DNA from: a virus
Direction: 5' to 3' (one strand)
Length of the DNA stretch: 64,000 bases
Virus record (IMG/VR): IMGVR_UViG_3300028920_000022
Coordinates: 1 to 64,000 of that record
The translations under genes and the position numbers were made by a program. Shown here piece by piece: positions 39,887 to 47,638 of this stretch. Below the pieces are notes generated by a model that worked only from the letters and a program-made list of their open reading frames with translations, had not been told where the DNA came from and ran no database searches. The first letter of the stretch is position 1, and the number at the start of each line of letters is the position of its first letter.

Positions 39887-40116
39887 TCAATTATTTCCTT
39901 GATTAGAAAATCATTACAGTCTATAGACGCCGGATCGTAATAGCTAGTACCCTTTATCGAAATCCTGGAAACATAATATTTATTATCGATCGAGCCTCTG
40001 AAAATAACAAGGTCACAGTTTTGGCACCGAAAATAATCGAAGTGATGGTTAACTCGTGATGGGTCCATAAGAGTGTTTTTGTCTACTTCTTGAAAAATGT
40101 GGTTGCCTATTTTCAC
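39883..40116 (-). CDS. HCCC-tail protein, GNH variant
   Basis: 77 aa. H6 (GNHIF), C31/C34 in FRCQNC, YYVSRIS strand, C67 in IDCND, tail LIKEIIE. Confidence 0.82.
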   Translation of the reverse strand: MKIGNHIFQEVDKNTLMDPSRVNHHFDYFRCQNCDLVIFRGSIDNKYYVSRISIKGTSYYDPASIDCNDFLIKEIIE

Positions 40117-40358
40117 GTGATTATATCCTCTATTATTTCGTTCCTGACCTTTATTTCTTCCTCAGTACAGTCTATGGATTCTGGAGAACCATCTGGCGCC
40201 TTAAACTCTCTCCAAATAGAAGAAATAACCAACGATTTATTTTCGTTTTTGTATACCAACAAATTACAACGTTCGCATCGATAATATTTACAACGACGAT
40301 TGAAAGCACGATGAAATGACATGTTCTCATGTGTTGGTATAAATTTGTGCGCTCTCAT
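40113..40358 (-). CDS. HCCC-tail protein with insert before tail
   Basis: 81 aa. H4 (AHKFI), C28/C31 in YRCERC, C64 in IDCTE, insert EEIKVRN, tail EIIEDIIT. Confidence 0.8.
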   Translation of the reverse strand: MRAHKFIPTHENMSFHRAFNRRCKYYRCERCNLLVYKNENKSLVISSIWREFKAPDGSPESIDCTEEEIKVRNEIIEDIIT

Positions 40359-40621
40359 TCGATGATTTCCTTGATTATACAGTCGTTACAATCCAAATCT
40401 TCGGGTCGCCTTCTTTGGTACGAATTTTCCATCCAAAAATCCGATACCCAATAGATGTCTTGGCATCTAACAATAATCATGCTACATTGTTTGCAAATTA
40501 GATACCGTTTTCGATATCGTTTGTTTGGTTCGGAACCTATTTTTATATTGCCGTCGGAACCTATTTTGCACCTATACTCTTCGGCGCTAATTTTTTTAAA
40601 AATATGATTGCCAATTCTCAT
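40355..40621 (-). CDS. HCCC-tail protein, GNH variant
   Basis: 88 aa. H6 (GNHIF), C43/C46 in LICKQC, C78 in LDCND, tail IIKEIIE. A Gly/Ile/Lys stretch of short repeats (KIGSDGNIKIGSEP) lengthens the His-knuckle spacing. Confidence 0.82.
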   Translation of the reverse strand: MRIGNHIFKKISAEEYRCKIGSDGNIKIGSEPNKRYRKRYLICKQCSMIIVRCQDIYWVSDFWMENSYQRRRPEDLDCNDCIIKEIIE

Positions 40622-40839
40622 TCAATTACCTCTTTGATAATTAGTTCTCGATATTCTTTGCAGCTTACGTTTTCCAAAGTTTCGCCAGGCACACAAAAAT
40701 TGCATTGCGAAATGTAGATTATTCCACTTCTATACCGCAGGACAATCAAACCACATGTAACACATTCAAAATAGTCAGCAGTAACTGCCCCTTTTGATGG
40801 ATTTTTTATTGGATAAAACGTATGGGTACCAAGTTTCAT
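40618..40839 (-). CDS. HCCC-tail protein, GTH clade
   Basis: 73 aa from ATG 40839. H6 (GTHTF), C26/C29 in FECVTCG, C60 in VSCKE, insert YRE, tail LIIKEVIE. An in-frame ATG at 40890 would add 17 residues from a collapsed gene. Confidence 0.8.
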   Translation of the reverse strand: MKLGTHTFYPIKNPSKGAVTADYFECVTCGLIVLRYRSGIIYISQCNFCVPGETLENVSCKEYRELIIKEVIE

Positions 40840-40890
40840 TCGATTATGTCCCTTGGCAGAATCAATTTTGAAGAATTTATCTCCAGTCAT
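40840..40890 (-). pseudogene. Scar of a deleted array gene
   Basis: ATG 40890 opens MTGDKFFKID, like the start of an SHK-type member, then runs directly into AAGGGACATAATCGAATGA, a normal tail junction read in the wrong frame. The gene body is missing; start and junction remain. Confidence 0.55.
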
Positions 40891-41087
40891 TTGATTATTT
40901 CTCGAATTATCCACTCATCACAACTTATTTGGTCTGGACAGATTCCCACTCCGAAATAACCCGGATCCCCATTATTAACAACCCAGTAGCCTAAATACCC
41001 ACTCCAAACATACATTCCACATTTTGTACATATATAGATCCGCTCTTTCTCCGTTCGTTCCAATATGTGTGTTCCGAGCTGTTTCAC
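40887..41087 (-). CDS. HCCC-tail protein, GTH clade
   Basis: 66 aa. H7 (GTHIL), C20/C23 in YICTKCG, C56 in ISCDE, tail WIIREIIK. Confidence 0.83.
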   Translation of the reverse strand: MKQLGTHILERTEKERIYICTKCGMYVWSGYLGYWVVNNGDPGYFGVGICPDQISCDEWIIREIIK

Positions 41088-41302
41088 GTTATCACCGATT
41101 TGATAACATATTCGTCACAATCTATACCATCTACTTCAGTAAAACCAACAGCTAACCCACGCTCGCAACGATTGGCAATATAATAATTTAAACCAACACT
41201 TTTCCAAACCATTATACCACATACCTTGCAACGCCAAAGTTTTCCTTTAGGAAAATTAAACTCTCCGCTGTACGGCTCTAAATCGTGCGTTCCTATTTTC
41301 AT
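41084..41302 (-). CDS. HCCC-tail protein, GTH clade
   Basis: 72 aa. H6 (GTHDL), C25/C28 in WRCKVCG, YYIANRC, C62 in IDCDE, tail VIKSVIT. Confidence 0.83.
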   Translation of the reverse strand: MKIGTHDLEPYSGEFNFPKGKLWRCKVCGIMVWKSVGLNYYIANRCERGLAVGFTEVDGIDCDEYVIKSVIT

Positions 41303-41550
41303 ATTATTTCTTTAATTATCCATTCGTTGCAAGTTATGTCCTGAGGGTGTCCAAAGCTATAAGGCGAATCATTGATTTCAGAAATACATGGAAGCAGATC
41401 ATTGTGAAATACTATTATACCACAGTCTGTGCAACAAAAATAATGCCCAACAGCACGTTTCAACCATTCAGGGCTGTATCTTTTAGTTTGTGCAATATTT
41501 TCAAGCTCCATGCGCGTTATGCCCCTAAATGTATGTGTGCCATATTTCAT
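41299..41550 (-). CDS. HCCC-tail protein, GTH clade
   Basis: 83 aa. H6 (GTHTF), C40/C43 in FCCTDCG, C74 in ITCNE, shortened tail WIIKEII. Confidence 0.82.
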   Translation of the reverse strand: MKYGTHTFRGITRMELENIAQTKRYSPEWLKRAVGHYFCCTDCGIIVFHNDLLPCISEINDSPYSFGHPQDITCNEWIIKEII

Positions 41551-41768
41551 TTGATTATTTCTCGAATTATCCACTCATTACATGTTATATCTTTCGCTAA
41601 AATTAATCTATTATGTTTATGCACCAATATCATGTTGAAATCGCAAACGAAATATTCCCCAGTTACATGCGATCTCCACATTACTATACCACACATCTTA
41701 CATTCCCATGACTGATTGGAAAGAACATTTGTAAGCTTGGTTATAGAATGAGTTCCAACTGTTCTCAT
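41547..41768 (-). CDS. HCCC-tail protein, GTH clade
   Basis: 73 aa. H7 (GTHSI), C23/C26 in WECKMCG, C63 in ITCNE, tail WIIREIIK. Confidence 0.83.
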   Translation of the reverse strand: MRTVGTHSITKLTNVLSNQSWECKMCGIVMWRSHVTGEYFVCDFNMILVHKHNRLILAKDITCNEWIIREIIK

Positions 41769-41980
41769 TGGATTATACTTCGAATGATGTGGTCATTACA
41801 TTTTATTTCTTCAGCAAAATAGTTTCTTGAATTGCCCGAAATTATGTATTCTCCGTGTTTTCTAAAAACAACTAATTCACAATTTTGACATTTGTAATAT
41901 GGATACATTAAAGGACACATCCACTCTTTTGCCTCATCAGTAGGTAATGGCTCTAGTATGTGCGTTCCTGCAGTGATCAT
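41765..41980 (-). CDS. HCCC-tail protein, GTH clade
   Basis: 71 aa. H7 (GTHIL), C31/C34 in YKCQNC, YIISGN, C61 in IKCND, tail IIRSIIQ. Confidence 0.83.
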   Translation of the reverse strand: MITAGTHILEPLPTDEAKEWMCPLMYPYYKCQNCELVVFRKHGEYIISGNSRNYFAEEIKCNDHIIRSIIQ

Positions 41981-42201
41981 TCAATAATGTCCCGGATTAT
42001 TATGTTTTTATACTCTTGACAGGAAATGCGCTTTGGGTCTTCTCGCCAGGGTTCTGTGGAATATGCTGATACAATATATTGTTTATATGAGTAAAACACT
42101 ATCAAACCACAAACATTGCATTCGTAATATTTTCTGCCTTCCGGAGTTTTAGGATCCAAGTCTTCCCGTGGTATTAATTGATGAGTACCCACATTTTTCA
42201 T
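41977..42201 (-). CDS. HCCC-tail protein, GTH clade
   Basis: 74 aa. H7 (GTHQL), C28/C31 in YECNVCG, YIVSAY, C61 in ISCQE, insert YKN, tail IIIRDIIE. Confidence 0.83.
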   Translation of the reverse strand: MKNVGTHQLIPREDLDPKTPEGRKYYECNVCGLIVFYSYKQYIVSAYSTEPWREDPKRISCQEYKNIIIRDIIE

Positions 42202-42434
42202 TTGATTATGCTCTCAATAATGAAATCACGGCAAGAAATGCTTTCAGGTTCAAATACGCTTTTTTTGTGAAGATCAGAAATTTTGTATTCCCCACCAATA
42301 TTGTGATAAACAATTAAATCACACTTACTGCACTTAAAATATGTAGTTTTCAGGTTTGGTCCAAAACCATCCCTTTTCAAAGCGCGTACTTCTTTGTGAG
42401 ATAACTTCAGGAAATTATGTGTTCCTATCTTCAT
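42198..42434 (-). CDS. HCCC-tail protein, GTH clade
   Basis: 78 aa. H6 (GTHNF), C35/C38 in FKCSKC, YKISDLH, C68 in ISCRD, tail IIESIIK. Resembles 45733 along its whole length, 3.5 kb away. Confidence 0.83.
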   Translation of the reverse strand: MKIGTHNFLKLSHKEVRALKRDGFGPNLKTTYFKCSKCDLIVYHNIGGEYKISDLHKKSVFEPESISCRDFIIESIIK

Positions 42435-42649
42435 TCTATTATCTCCCGTATCACCCTCTCTAAACAATTAACTTCGTCTGGGTTCCAGGCTGTTTCGTAT
42501 GGTTCGTTTGCTCCAGAAATAATCAAAATCTTTTCGTCACCAATACATTCTAAACATAATAAACCACAAACTTCGCACCTGTAATATTCCCCTCTAGGAT
42601 CAACAATGTGACCACCCGGAGTTGGGATTTTTACGAATTTGTGGCTCAT
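42431..42649 (-). CDS. HCCC-tail protein, SHK clade
   Basis: 72 aa. H3 (SHKFV), C25/C28 in YRCEVCG, two extra Cys (LCLEC), C62 in VNCLE, tail VIREIIE. Confidence 0.82.
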   Translation of the reverse strand: MSHKFVKIPTPGGHIVDPRGEYYRCEVCGLLCLECIGDEKILIISGANEPYETAWNPDEVNCLERVIREIIE

Positions 42650-42891
42650 TCTATTATTTCACGAATGATAAAATCATCACAGCTAATTTCCTTAGCCAAT
42701 CTTCTTTTTTCTCCCCTTTCTGTTATCTTAAACGCTGTCTTGTAACCACAAATAACAGAAATGTATTTTGTATCACCAAAGGCTATTAACCCGCATTCAC
42801 AACACCTATAATATGTAAGACCAGGAGAAAACTCCTCCCGATCTTTTTCTCCGTCTTCTATTTTTCGAAATTTGTGTTCCCGTGTTGTCAT
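42646..42891 (-). CDS. HCCC-tail protein, EHKF variant
   Basis: 81 aa. H6 (REHKF), C30/C33 in YRCCECG, YISVICG, C71 in ISCDD, tail IIREIIE. Confidence 0.82.
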   Translation of the reverse strand: MTTREHKFRKIEDGEKDREEFSPGLTYYRCCECGLIAFGDTKYISVICGYKTAFKITERGEKRRLAKEISCDDFIIREIIE

Positions 42892-43100
42892 TCGATTATT
42901 TCCCGTATTATCCAATCATTACAACTGATTTCTGCAGGATATACCAAAGATGAGTCGGAACTGTAGGAAATTAGATAACGATTTTTGTACTGCCATGATT
43001 CGAATACTATTATTCCACAATTGATACACCGAAAATATCTATCGTTATTACGTTTATACGGATCCAATGCCGGTTCAAACTCGTGGGTTCCTATTTTCAT
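42888..43100 (-). CDS. HCCC-tail protein, GTH clade
   Basis: 70 aa. H6 (GTHEF), C25/C28 in FRCINCG, YLISYSS, C60 in ISCND, tail WIIREIIE. Close to the family consensus. Confidence 0.84.
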   Translation of the reverse strand: MKIGTHEFEPALDPYKRNNDRYFRCINCGIIVFESWQYKNRYLISYSSDSSLVYPAEISCNDWIIREIIE

Positions 43101-43318
43101 TCTATTATTTCCCGTATTATCCATTCCTTACAATCAATATCTTCTGGCTTAACATAAGGATGAAATCTCCAATCTATGTGTCCGTCAAATTTGGTTATCC
43201 AAAAATTCTCGTTACGCTCATCAAACCACAAAAACATCCCGCAAATGTCGCACCGGTAGAAGTTTTTTGACAATCCAAAACTTTTTCGCATTGTTATTTC
43301 GTGACTGCCAAGCTTCAT
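43097..43318 (-). CDS. HCCC-tail protein, GSH variant
   Basis: 73 aa. H6 (GSHEI), C23/C26 in YRCDICG, C63 in IDCKE, tail WIIREIIE. Confidence 0.83.
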   Translation of the reverse strand: MKLGSHEITMRKSFGLSKNFYRCDICGMFLWFDERNENFWITKFDGHIDWRFHPYVKPEDIDCKEWIIREIIE

Positions 43319-43530
43319 ACCAAAATCTCATGAATAATGAATTCTTCGCACGTCATGTCTTCAGCAAATTTGCGAGTTCCCGAATTCGTTTTGTAAACGT
43401 TCCCATTCATTAAAGATATCCAATATTCTCCCCGCGAATTACGAAATATTATCATACCACACTTTGTACAACTAAACCTCATACCAATTTCAAATTTGCG
43501 TATTCCAACTATGTGCGTCCCGATTTTCAT
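43315..43530 (-). CDS. HCCC-tail protein, GTH clade
   Basis: 71 aa. H6 (GTHIV), C21/C24 in FSCTKCG, YWISLMNG, C61 in MTCEE, tail IIHEILV. Confidence 0.83.
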   Translation of the reverse strand: MKIGTHIVGIRKFEIGMRFSCTKCGMIIFRNSRGEYWISLMNGNVYKTNSGTRKFAEDMTCEEFIIHEILV

Positions 43531-43745
43531 TCGATTATACACCTTATTACGTATTCGTCACATGTTATTTCGGTCCCCAACATCCGCGTGCCATCATCTT
43601 TTATAATATTTTTCATGTCCGAATGCGCCGAAACTGCTAAGTTACCTCTAGTGTACGAATATAAAATTATACCGCACTCTGTACACTGATAATAAACATC
43701 ATCATCCTTCCATGGAATTAACTTGTGCGTCCCTACTCTCTTCAT
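43527..43745 (-). CDS. HCCC-tail protein, GTH clade
   Basis: 72 aa. H7 (GTHKL), C21/C24 in YQCTECG, LAVSAHS, C62 in ITCDE, tail VIRCIIE. Confidence 0.83.
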   Translation of the reverse strand: MKRVGTHKLIPWKDDDVYYQCTECGIILYSYTRGNLAVSAHSDMKNIIKDDGTRMLGTEITCDEYVIRCIIE

Positions 43746-43966
43746 TTGATTATGCTCGCGATTATATACTCTTTACAGGTAATTTCGTGAGCTTCTTTCT
43801 TTATTGGTACACCGTTACAGATTTTAGAATCCAACCCAAAACCACAAAATGCTGAAATATGTAGTGTTTCGGTTGTTCCCGCGTTATACGTTATTAACCC
43901 ACACTCTTCACAAATATAATACCTTTCCATATCCCATTTCCTAAACCTGTGCGTACCGTATTTCAT
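43742..43966 (-). CDS. HCCC-tail protein, GTH clade
   Basis: 74 aa. H6 (GTHRF), C19/C22 in YICEECG, LHISAFCG, C64 in ITCKE, tail IIASIIK. Shortest His-knuckle spacing (12 residues). Confidence 0.83.
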   Translation of the reverse strand: MKYGTHRFRKWDMERYYICEECGLITYNAGTTETLHISAFCGFGLDSKICNGVPIKKEAHEITCKEYIIASIIK

Positions 43967-44172
43967 TTAATTATCTCTCGTATTATCCATTCATTACAAC
44001 TGATTTTCTCAACTGGTATCTGCCCTATCCCATTCCCATTTCCTAAAGACGTTACAAAACCATTGCTAGTTGTGTATACAAGTAATCCACAGTTTTCACA
44101 TACAAAATAATCGTCCGGATAGCCAATCTCAAACTTGTCTTCTTTAGTTATTGGTCTGAATTCGTGAGCCAT
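43963..44172 (-). CDS. HCCC-tail protein, AHEF variant
   Basis: 69 aa. H3 (AHEFR), C25/C28 in FVCENCG, C59 in ISCNE, tail WIIREIIK. From FVTSL onward it is almost identical to 46715 (shared GIGQIP), 2.7 kb away. Confidence 0.83.
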   Translation of the reverse strand: MAHEFRPITKEDKFEIGYPDDYFVCENCGLLVYTTSNGFVTSLGNGNGIGQIPVEKISCNEWIIREIIK

Positions 44173-44385
44173 CTATTCTATTATCTCCCGGATTATCCAT
44201 TCCTCACAATTTATGCTATCTGCACGCATATAATGATGCAGCTTATTCGTTGCACAAATGTAATACTCCCTCATTCTCGTTGACCAACAAACCATGCCAC
44301 AATGTATGCATCTGTAATATTTGACGTATATTTCATCACTGGGTTTTTCAAAAATGCGCTCCAAATTATGCGTGCCACAAATCAC
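44173..44385 (-). CDS. HCCC-tail protein, GTH clade (GTG start)
   Basis: 70 aa. GTG 44385 overlaps the upstream TGA. H6 (GTHNL), C26/C29 in YRCIHCG, C60 in INCEE, tail WIIREIIE ending TAG, directly abutting the next ATG. Confidence 0.82.
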   Translation of the reverse strand: MICGTHNLERIFEKPSDEIYVKYYRCIHCGMVCWSTRMREYYICATNKLHHYMRADSINCEEWIIREIIE

Positions 44386-44627
44386 TCAATTATCCCCCTT
44401 ATTATTACTTCTCTGCAGTTTAGATCAGCCGCCTTCCTCCTTAAACCCCCATTATGTGTGAAACTCTCTCCACCGTTTATGTTGGATATCCAAAACTCTC
44501 CGTCCTTCGAATAAACCACTAAATCGCAATCCTCACATACCCAGTAGTCTAACAATTGTGGAGCTTGTGTTCGTATATTCATCGCTTCGTTGTCAGATTC
44601 GCTTAGCTTTATTAACCTGTGACTCAT
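44382..44627 (-). CDS. HCCC-tail protein, SHR variant
   Basis: 81 aa. H3 (SHRLI), C31/C34 in WVCEDC, FWISNING, C71 in LNCRE, tail IIRGIIE. Confidence 0.82.
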   Translation of the reverse strand: MSHRLIKLSESDNEAMNIRTQAPQLLDYWVCEDCDLVVYSKDGEFWISNINGGESFTHNGGLRRKAADLNCREVIIRGIIE

Positions 44628-44842
44628 TTGATTACTTCCCTAATTATCCAGTCACTGCATGTCGTTTCTTCAGGAGACCACATAAATTTGTCAGAAATGT
44701 TAGATATTATATATTTACCAGTGTGTATTCCCTTGAATATAACTAAACCACACTCTTTGCATTTATAATATTCCTCCTGGTGCGGCTCTCCGGCACATAA
44801 TGGCTTGCCGGTTGACTCAAATTCATGCGTCCCGATTTTCAT
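44624..44842 (-). CDS. HCCC-tail protein, GTH clade
   Basis: 72 aa. H6 (GTHEF), C28/C31 in YKCKECG, YIISNIS, C62 in TTCSD, tail WIIREVIK. Confidence 0.84.
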   Translation of the reverse strand: MKIGTHEFESTGKPLCAGEPHQEEYYKCKECGLVIFKGIHTGKYIISNISDKFMWSPEETTCSDWIIREVIK

Positions 44843-45081
44843 TCGATTATTTCTCGTATTATCCACTCATCACAACTGATTTCTTCCGCTTTTCTCCTAC
44901 GAAAATTATCCTCCATAGCTACCGCCCCACACCGACTCGAAATGTACTTCGTAGAAGACCTGCCTCTGAAGCGAAATGCTAACATTCCACACGCTTTACA
45001 CTCATAATATTCGTTTTCCTCAGGAAAATTGGCTCTAGCGAACTTTCCTTCGTGTCTTATTTTTTCGAATTTGTGTGACAC
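44839..45081 (-). CDS. HCCC-tail protein, SHK clade (GTG start)
   Basis: 80 aa. GTG 45081, three bases after the upstream TAG, one of few uncoupled starts here. H3 (SHKFE), C28/C31 in YECKACG, YISSRCG, C70 in ISCDE, tail WIIREIIE. Confidence 0.82.
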   Translation of the reverse strand: MSHKFEKIRHEGKFARANFPEENEYYECKACGMLAFRFRGRSSTKYISSRCGAVAMEDNFRRRKAEEISCDEWIIREIIE

Positions 45082-45084
45082 TGT

Positions 45085-45282
45085 CTACTTGATTATCTCC
45101 CTCACTACCCATTCGTTACAACTTATCTCTCCAGGATCAAGTAACGCAGGATCAGACATCGTGGATATTATATGTTTTCCATCACTAGCTTCAAATATTA
45201 CAATTCCACACTCTTTGCATTTATAATATCGATATCGATATCTCCCGTTCATCTTTTCAAACTTGTGCGTTCCAATTTTCAT
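45085..45282 (-). CDS. HCCC-tail protein, GTH clade
   Basis: 65 aa. H6 (GTHKF), C22/C25 in YKCKECG, HIISTMS, C55 in ISCNE, tail WVVREIIK ending TAG. Near-minimal form of the family. Confidence 0.84.
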   Translation of the reverse strand: MKIGTHKFEKMNGRYRYRYYKCKECGIVIFEASDGKHIISTMSDPALLDPGEISCNEWVVREIIK

Positions 45283-45500
45283 TCGATTATTTCCCTGATT
45301 ATCCGTTCCCGACACCCTATACTCCCTATTAATTCCTGCCTCTCCGAACAGGCTAGCGATGTCCAAAACTCTCCGTCATCATTTTCGAATATTATTATCT
45401 CACATTCCTGGCATATCCAGTACAAAGAAGAAGGTCCAATATTAAACTTTGAACGCTCTTCCTCAGATGTCTTACGAAATGTGTGATCCCCTATCTTCAT
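45279..45500 (-). CDS. HCCC-tail protein, GDH variant
   Basis: 73 aa. H6 (GDHTF), C30/C33 in WICQEC, FWTSLAC, C63 in IGCRE, tail IIREIIE. Confidence 0.83.
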   Translation of the reverse strand: MKIGDHTFRKTSEEERSKFNIGPSSLYWICQECEIIIFENDDGEFWTSLACSERQELIGSIGCRERIIREIIE

Positions 45501-45736
45501 TCGATTATCTCCCGGATTATAAACTCATCGCAACTTATTATTTCAGGACTTTTACCCACAAATCTAAGCTCTAATCCGCTCAATAATGATATCCCTACTC
45601 GGTCTCTTTCCCTGTATGCTACTATCCCACATTCTGAACATTGATAATATGTTTTAAATAAATTGTGGATTTTCGGATGCTTTCGGCTTATCTTTTCTAC
45701 CTCTTCTTGGGTTAATTCTTTGAATTTATGCGTCAT
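45497..45736 (-). CDS. HCCC-tail protein, THK clade
   Basis: 79 aa. H3 (THKFK), C33/C36 in YQCSECG, VGISLLSGL, C69 in ISCDE, tail IIREIIE. Its C-terminal half resembles 47856 (LSGL..RFVGKS). Confidence 0.83.
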   Translation of the reverse strand: MTHKFKELTQEEVEKISRKHPKIHNLFKTYYQCSECGIVAYRERDRVGISLLSGLELRFVGKSPEIISCDEFIIREIIE

Positions 45737-45966
45737 TTGATTATTTCCTGAATTATAAAATCTCGGCAGCTTATATATTCAGGGTTGTAAATGTTTTGAC
45801 GATGAAATTCTGATATACTACATTTGCCATTGAAATCATAAATTATAATACCACATTCTTCGCATTTGTAGTATTTGGCATCGTGGTTCGGTATGAATCC
45901 ATAATTACGTAACTTTTGTACCTCTCCTTTCCTCATTTCTTTGAATTTGTGCGTCCCTATCTTCAT
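45733..45966 (-). CDS. HCCC-tail protein, GTH clade
   Basis: 77 aa. H6 (GTHKF), C35/C38 in YKCEECG, CSISEFH, C67 in ISCRD, tail IIQEIIK. Collinear with 42198. Confidence 0.84.
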   Translation of the reverse strand: MKIGTHKFKEMRKGEVQKLRNYGFIPNHDAKYYKCEECGIIIYDFNGKCSISEFHRQNIYNPEYISCRDFIIQEIIK

Positions 45967-46205
45967 TCGATTATCTCCCGGATTATTAATTCATTGCAGT
46001 TAATGTCCTCCGCTTTGTACCTGCCACCATCGTGAAAAGCAAATTCGTGATACCCAGATACAACTAATCTCCCAGTATCTGGTTTCTCAAATGCCACCAA
46101 TCCACATTCCTCACATTTGTAATAATCCATTTTCTCCGGTGTAAACCTGTAAGACTGTAAACCATCCCTCTCCTCAATACTTAATTTCCGAAACCTGTGA
46201 TTCAC
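45963..46205 (-). CDS. HCCC-tail protein, NHR variant
   Basis: 80 aa. H3 (NHRFR), C31/C34 in YKCEECG, LVVSGYH, C70 in INCNE, tail IIREIIE. Resembles 47635. Confidence 0.83.
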   Translation of the reverse strand: MNHRFRKLSIEERDGLQSYRFTPEKMDYYKCEECGLVAFEKPDTGRLVVSGYHEFAFHDGGRYKAEDINCNELIIREIIE

Positions 46206-46393
46206 TTGATTATCCCCATTATTATCACATCCTCACAGCTTATCTCCTCAGGATATGTCGGTAATTCCTGATAATTGTAATTCCTTATCGATATCAACCT
46301 ACTCTTGTTCCAAAATACCCACAATCCACATTCGCTACATTGATAATACCTGTCCTCTTTCGGAAATAATCTGTGAGTCCCAGCTTTCTTCAA
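46202..46393 (-). CDS. HCCC-tail protein, GTH clade (TTG start)
   Basis: 63 aa from TTG 46393, giving MKKAGTHRL in register with MKKxGTH of 46479 and 47160; a GTG at 46405 is the alternative. H7, C19/C22 in YQCSECG, C53 in ISCED, tail IIMGIIK. Upstream lie 85 nt (46394-46478) that translate as a Lys/Arg-rich stretch without a start codon. Confidence 0.76.
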   Translation of the reverse strand: MKKAGTHRLFPKEDRYYQCSECGLWVFWNKSRLISIRNYNYQELPTYPEEISCEDVIIMGIIK

Positions 46394-46460
46394 AATTGTG
46401 CCCACACCCTTTCTAATCCTTTTCCTAACAGCTTTTCTTTTCTTAACCCGCCCCTTGCCC

Positions 46461-46475
46461 TAAATATATAAAACG
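46461..46475. repeat. AT-rich 15-mer, inverted pair (left copy)
   Basis: TAAATATATAAAACG; the reverse complement is at 48337-48351. Both occupy the only two real intergenic gaps at this end of the array. May be a promoter-like or rearrangement element, or chance given the base composition. Confidence 0.4.
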
Positions 46476-46478
46476 CCT

Positions 46479-46718
46479 TTAAATTAAAATTTCCCTTATT
46501 ATAAAATCGTCGCAACTTATGTCAGACGCTAGGATGGGAAGTGTGTCGCAAACATAGTTCGCCGCTGAAATGTGGTATTCCCCCTCATACAATACTTCGT
46601 ATATTATGAGTCCACAATTCTTACATTGATGATAATTGTTTCCCTTTAAATGTCTGTACCTTTCTCCTAATTCTTCTAAATCCATTCTCCTACATTCATG
46701 CGTTCCAATCTTCTTCAC
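46479..46718 (-). CDS. HCCC-tail protein, GTH clade (GTG start)
   Basis: 79 aa. GTG 46718 overlaps the upstream TGA. H7 (GTHEC), C32/C35 in HQCKNCG, YHISAAN, C69 in ISCDD, tail IIREILI. Confidence 0.82.
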   Translation of the reverse strand: MKKIGTHECRRMDLEELGERYRHLKGNNYHQCKNCGLIIYEVLYEGEYHISAANYVCDTLPILASDISCDDFIIREILI

Positions 46719-46918
46719 TTGATTATTTCCCGTATTATCCATTCATTACAACTGATTTGCTCTATCGGTATCTGCCCTATTCCTTTTTGGTTCTCAAGTG
46801 AGGTAAGATATTCTTTCCCGTATTTGAAAAGTATTAATCCGCATTCTTTGCACCTGTAATATTTGTAACAATCATCCCCCGTTGTTATTTCGGTCAAATT
46901 GTGCCCGTTTATCTTCAT
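46715..46918 (-). CDS. HCCC-tail protein, GH variant
   Basis: 67 aa. H6 (NGHNL), C23/C26 in YRCKECG, LTSLEN, C57 in ISCNE, tail WIIREIIK. C-terminal half shared with 43963. Confidence 0.83.
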   Translation of the reverse strand: MKINGHNLTEITTGDDCYKYYRCKECGLILFKYGKEYLTSLENQKGIGQIPIEQISCNEWIIREIIK

Positions 46919-47163
46919 TTAATTATCTCCCTTATAATTATCTCCTCACAACTCATATCCTTAACCTCGTACCATCTGATTTCGTTTAATTCGGAAATTC
47001 CCCAATTTTTGCTTTTCTTGCTTTTGTATATTATTATCCCACATTCCTTACACCTGTAATAATACTTGGTTAAATCATGTACACCAAATCCATGCGCTTT
47101 ACATATCTCCACTAACTCTTTGTTCCTTATTAATTTGCACTTTTCGTGTGTCCCTATCCTCAT
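46915..47163 (-). CDS. HCCC-tail protein, GTH clade
   Basis: 82 aa. H6 (GTHEK), C38/C41 in YRCKECG, WGISELN, C72 in MSCEE, tail IIIREIIK. Confidence 0.83.
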   Translation of the reverse strand: MRIGTHEKCKLIRNKELVEICKAHGFGVHDLTKYYYRCKECGIIIYKSKKSKNWGISELNEIRWYEVKDMSCEEIIIREIIK

Positions 47164-47405
47164 TTTATTATTCCCATCACTATCCAATCGTTACATGTTA
47201 TCCCCTCAGGTCTTCTATAAGTAAATTCGTGATTGCCATTTAAATCTGAAATGTAATATTGTAGCACTCCCTCTAATAAAATAATTCCACAAATAGTACA
47301 TTTATAATAACGCTCGCCTTCTGGTACTCCGCTAAATCCTAAACTTTTTGCCAATGCATCTACATCTTGTACTGGCTTTAATTCGTGCGTACCAAGTTTC
47401 TTCAT
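47160..47405 (-). CDS. HCCC-tail protein, GTH clade
   Basis: 81 aa. H7 (GTHEL), C36/C39 in YKCTICG, YYISDLNGN, C71 in ITCND, tail WIVMGIIK. Confidence 0.83.
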   Translation of the reverse strand: MKKLGTHELKPVQDVDALAKSLGFSGVPEGERYYKCTICGIILLEGVLQYYISDLNGNHEFTYRRPEGITCNDWIVMGIIK

Positions 47406-47638
47406 TTAATAATCTCCAGGATTATAAACTCATTGCAGCTTATATTCTTCGCAAAATTATACTTTGTTACCCCAGATATCATGAACTCGCCTTCCTTAGT
47501 CTCAAATGCTATCATCCCACATTCTGCGCATCGGTAATATTTGAATGTTCTGTCCATCCATATGTATCCGTTATCCTTTAAATAATCGAACTCTGCCCCG
47601 CTTATCCCCTCCAAATTGTGCGTTCCCACCGCTTTCAC
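47402..47638 (-). CDS. HCCC-tail protein, GTH clade
   Basis: 78 aa. H7 (GTHNL), C37/C40 in YRCAECG, FMISGVT, C68 in ISCNE, tail FIILEIIK. Confidence 0.83.
   Translation of the reverse strand: MKAVGTHNLEGISGAEFDYLKDNGYIWMDRTFKYYRCAECGMIAFETKEGEFMISGVTKYNFAKNISCNEFIILEIIK

Noticed and set aside
40618-40914. Longer N-termini of the MDN(T/S)xNN-M type on many array genes
   Set aside because: These residues are the upstream gene's tail codons read in another frame; the coupled ATG is the real start.
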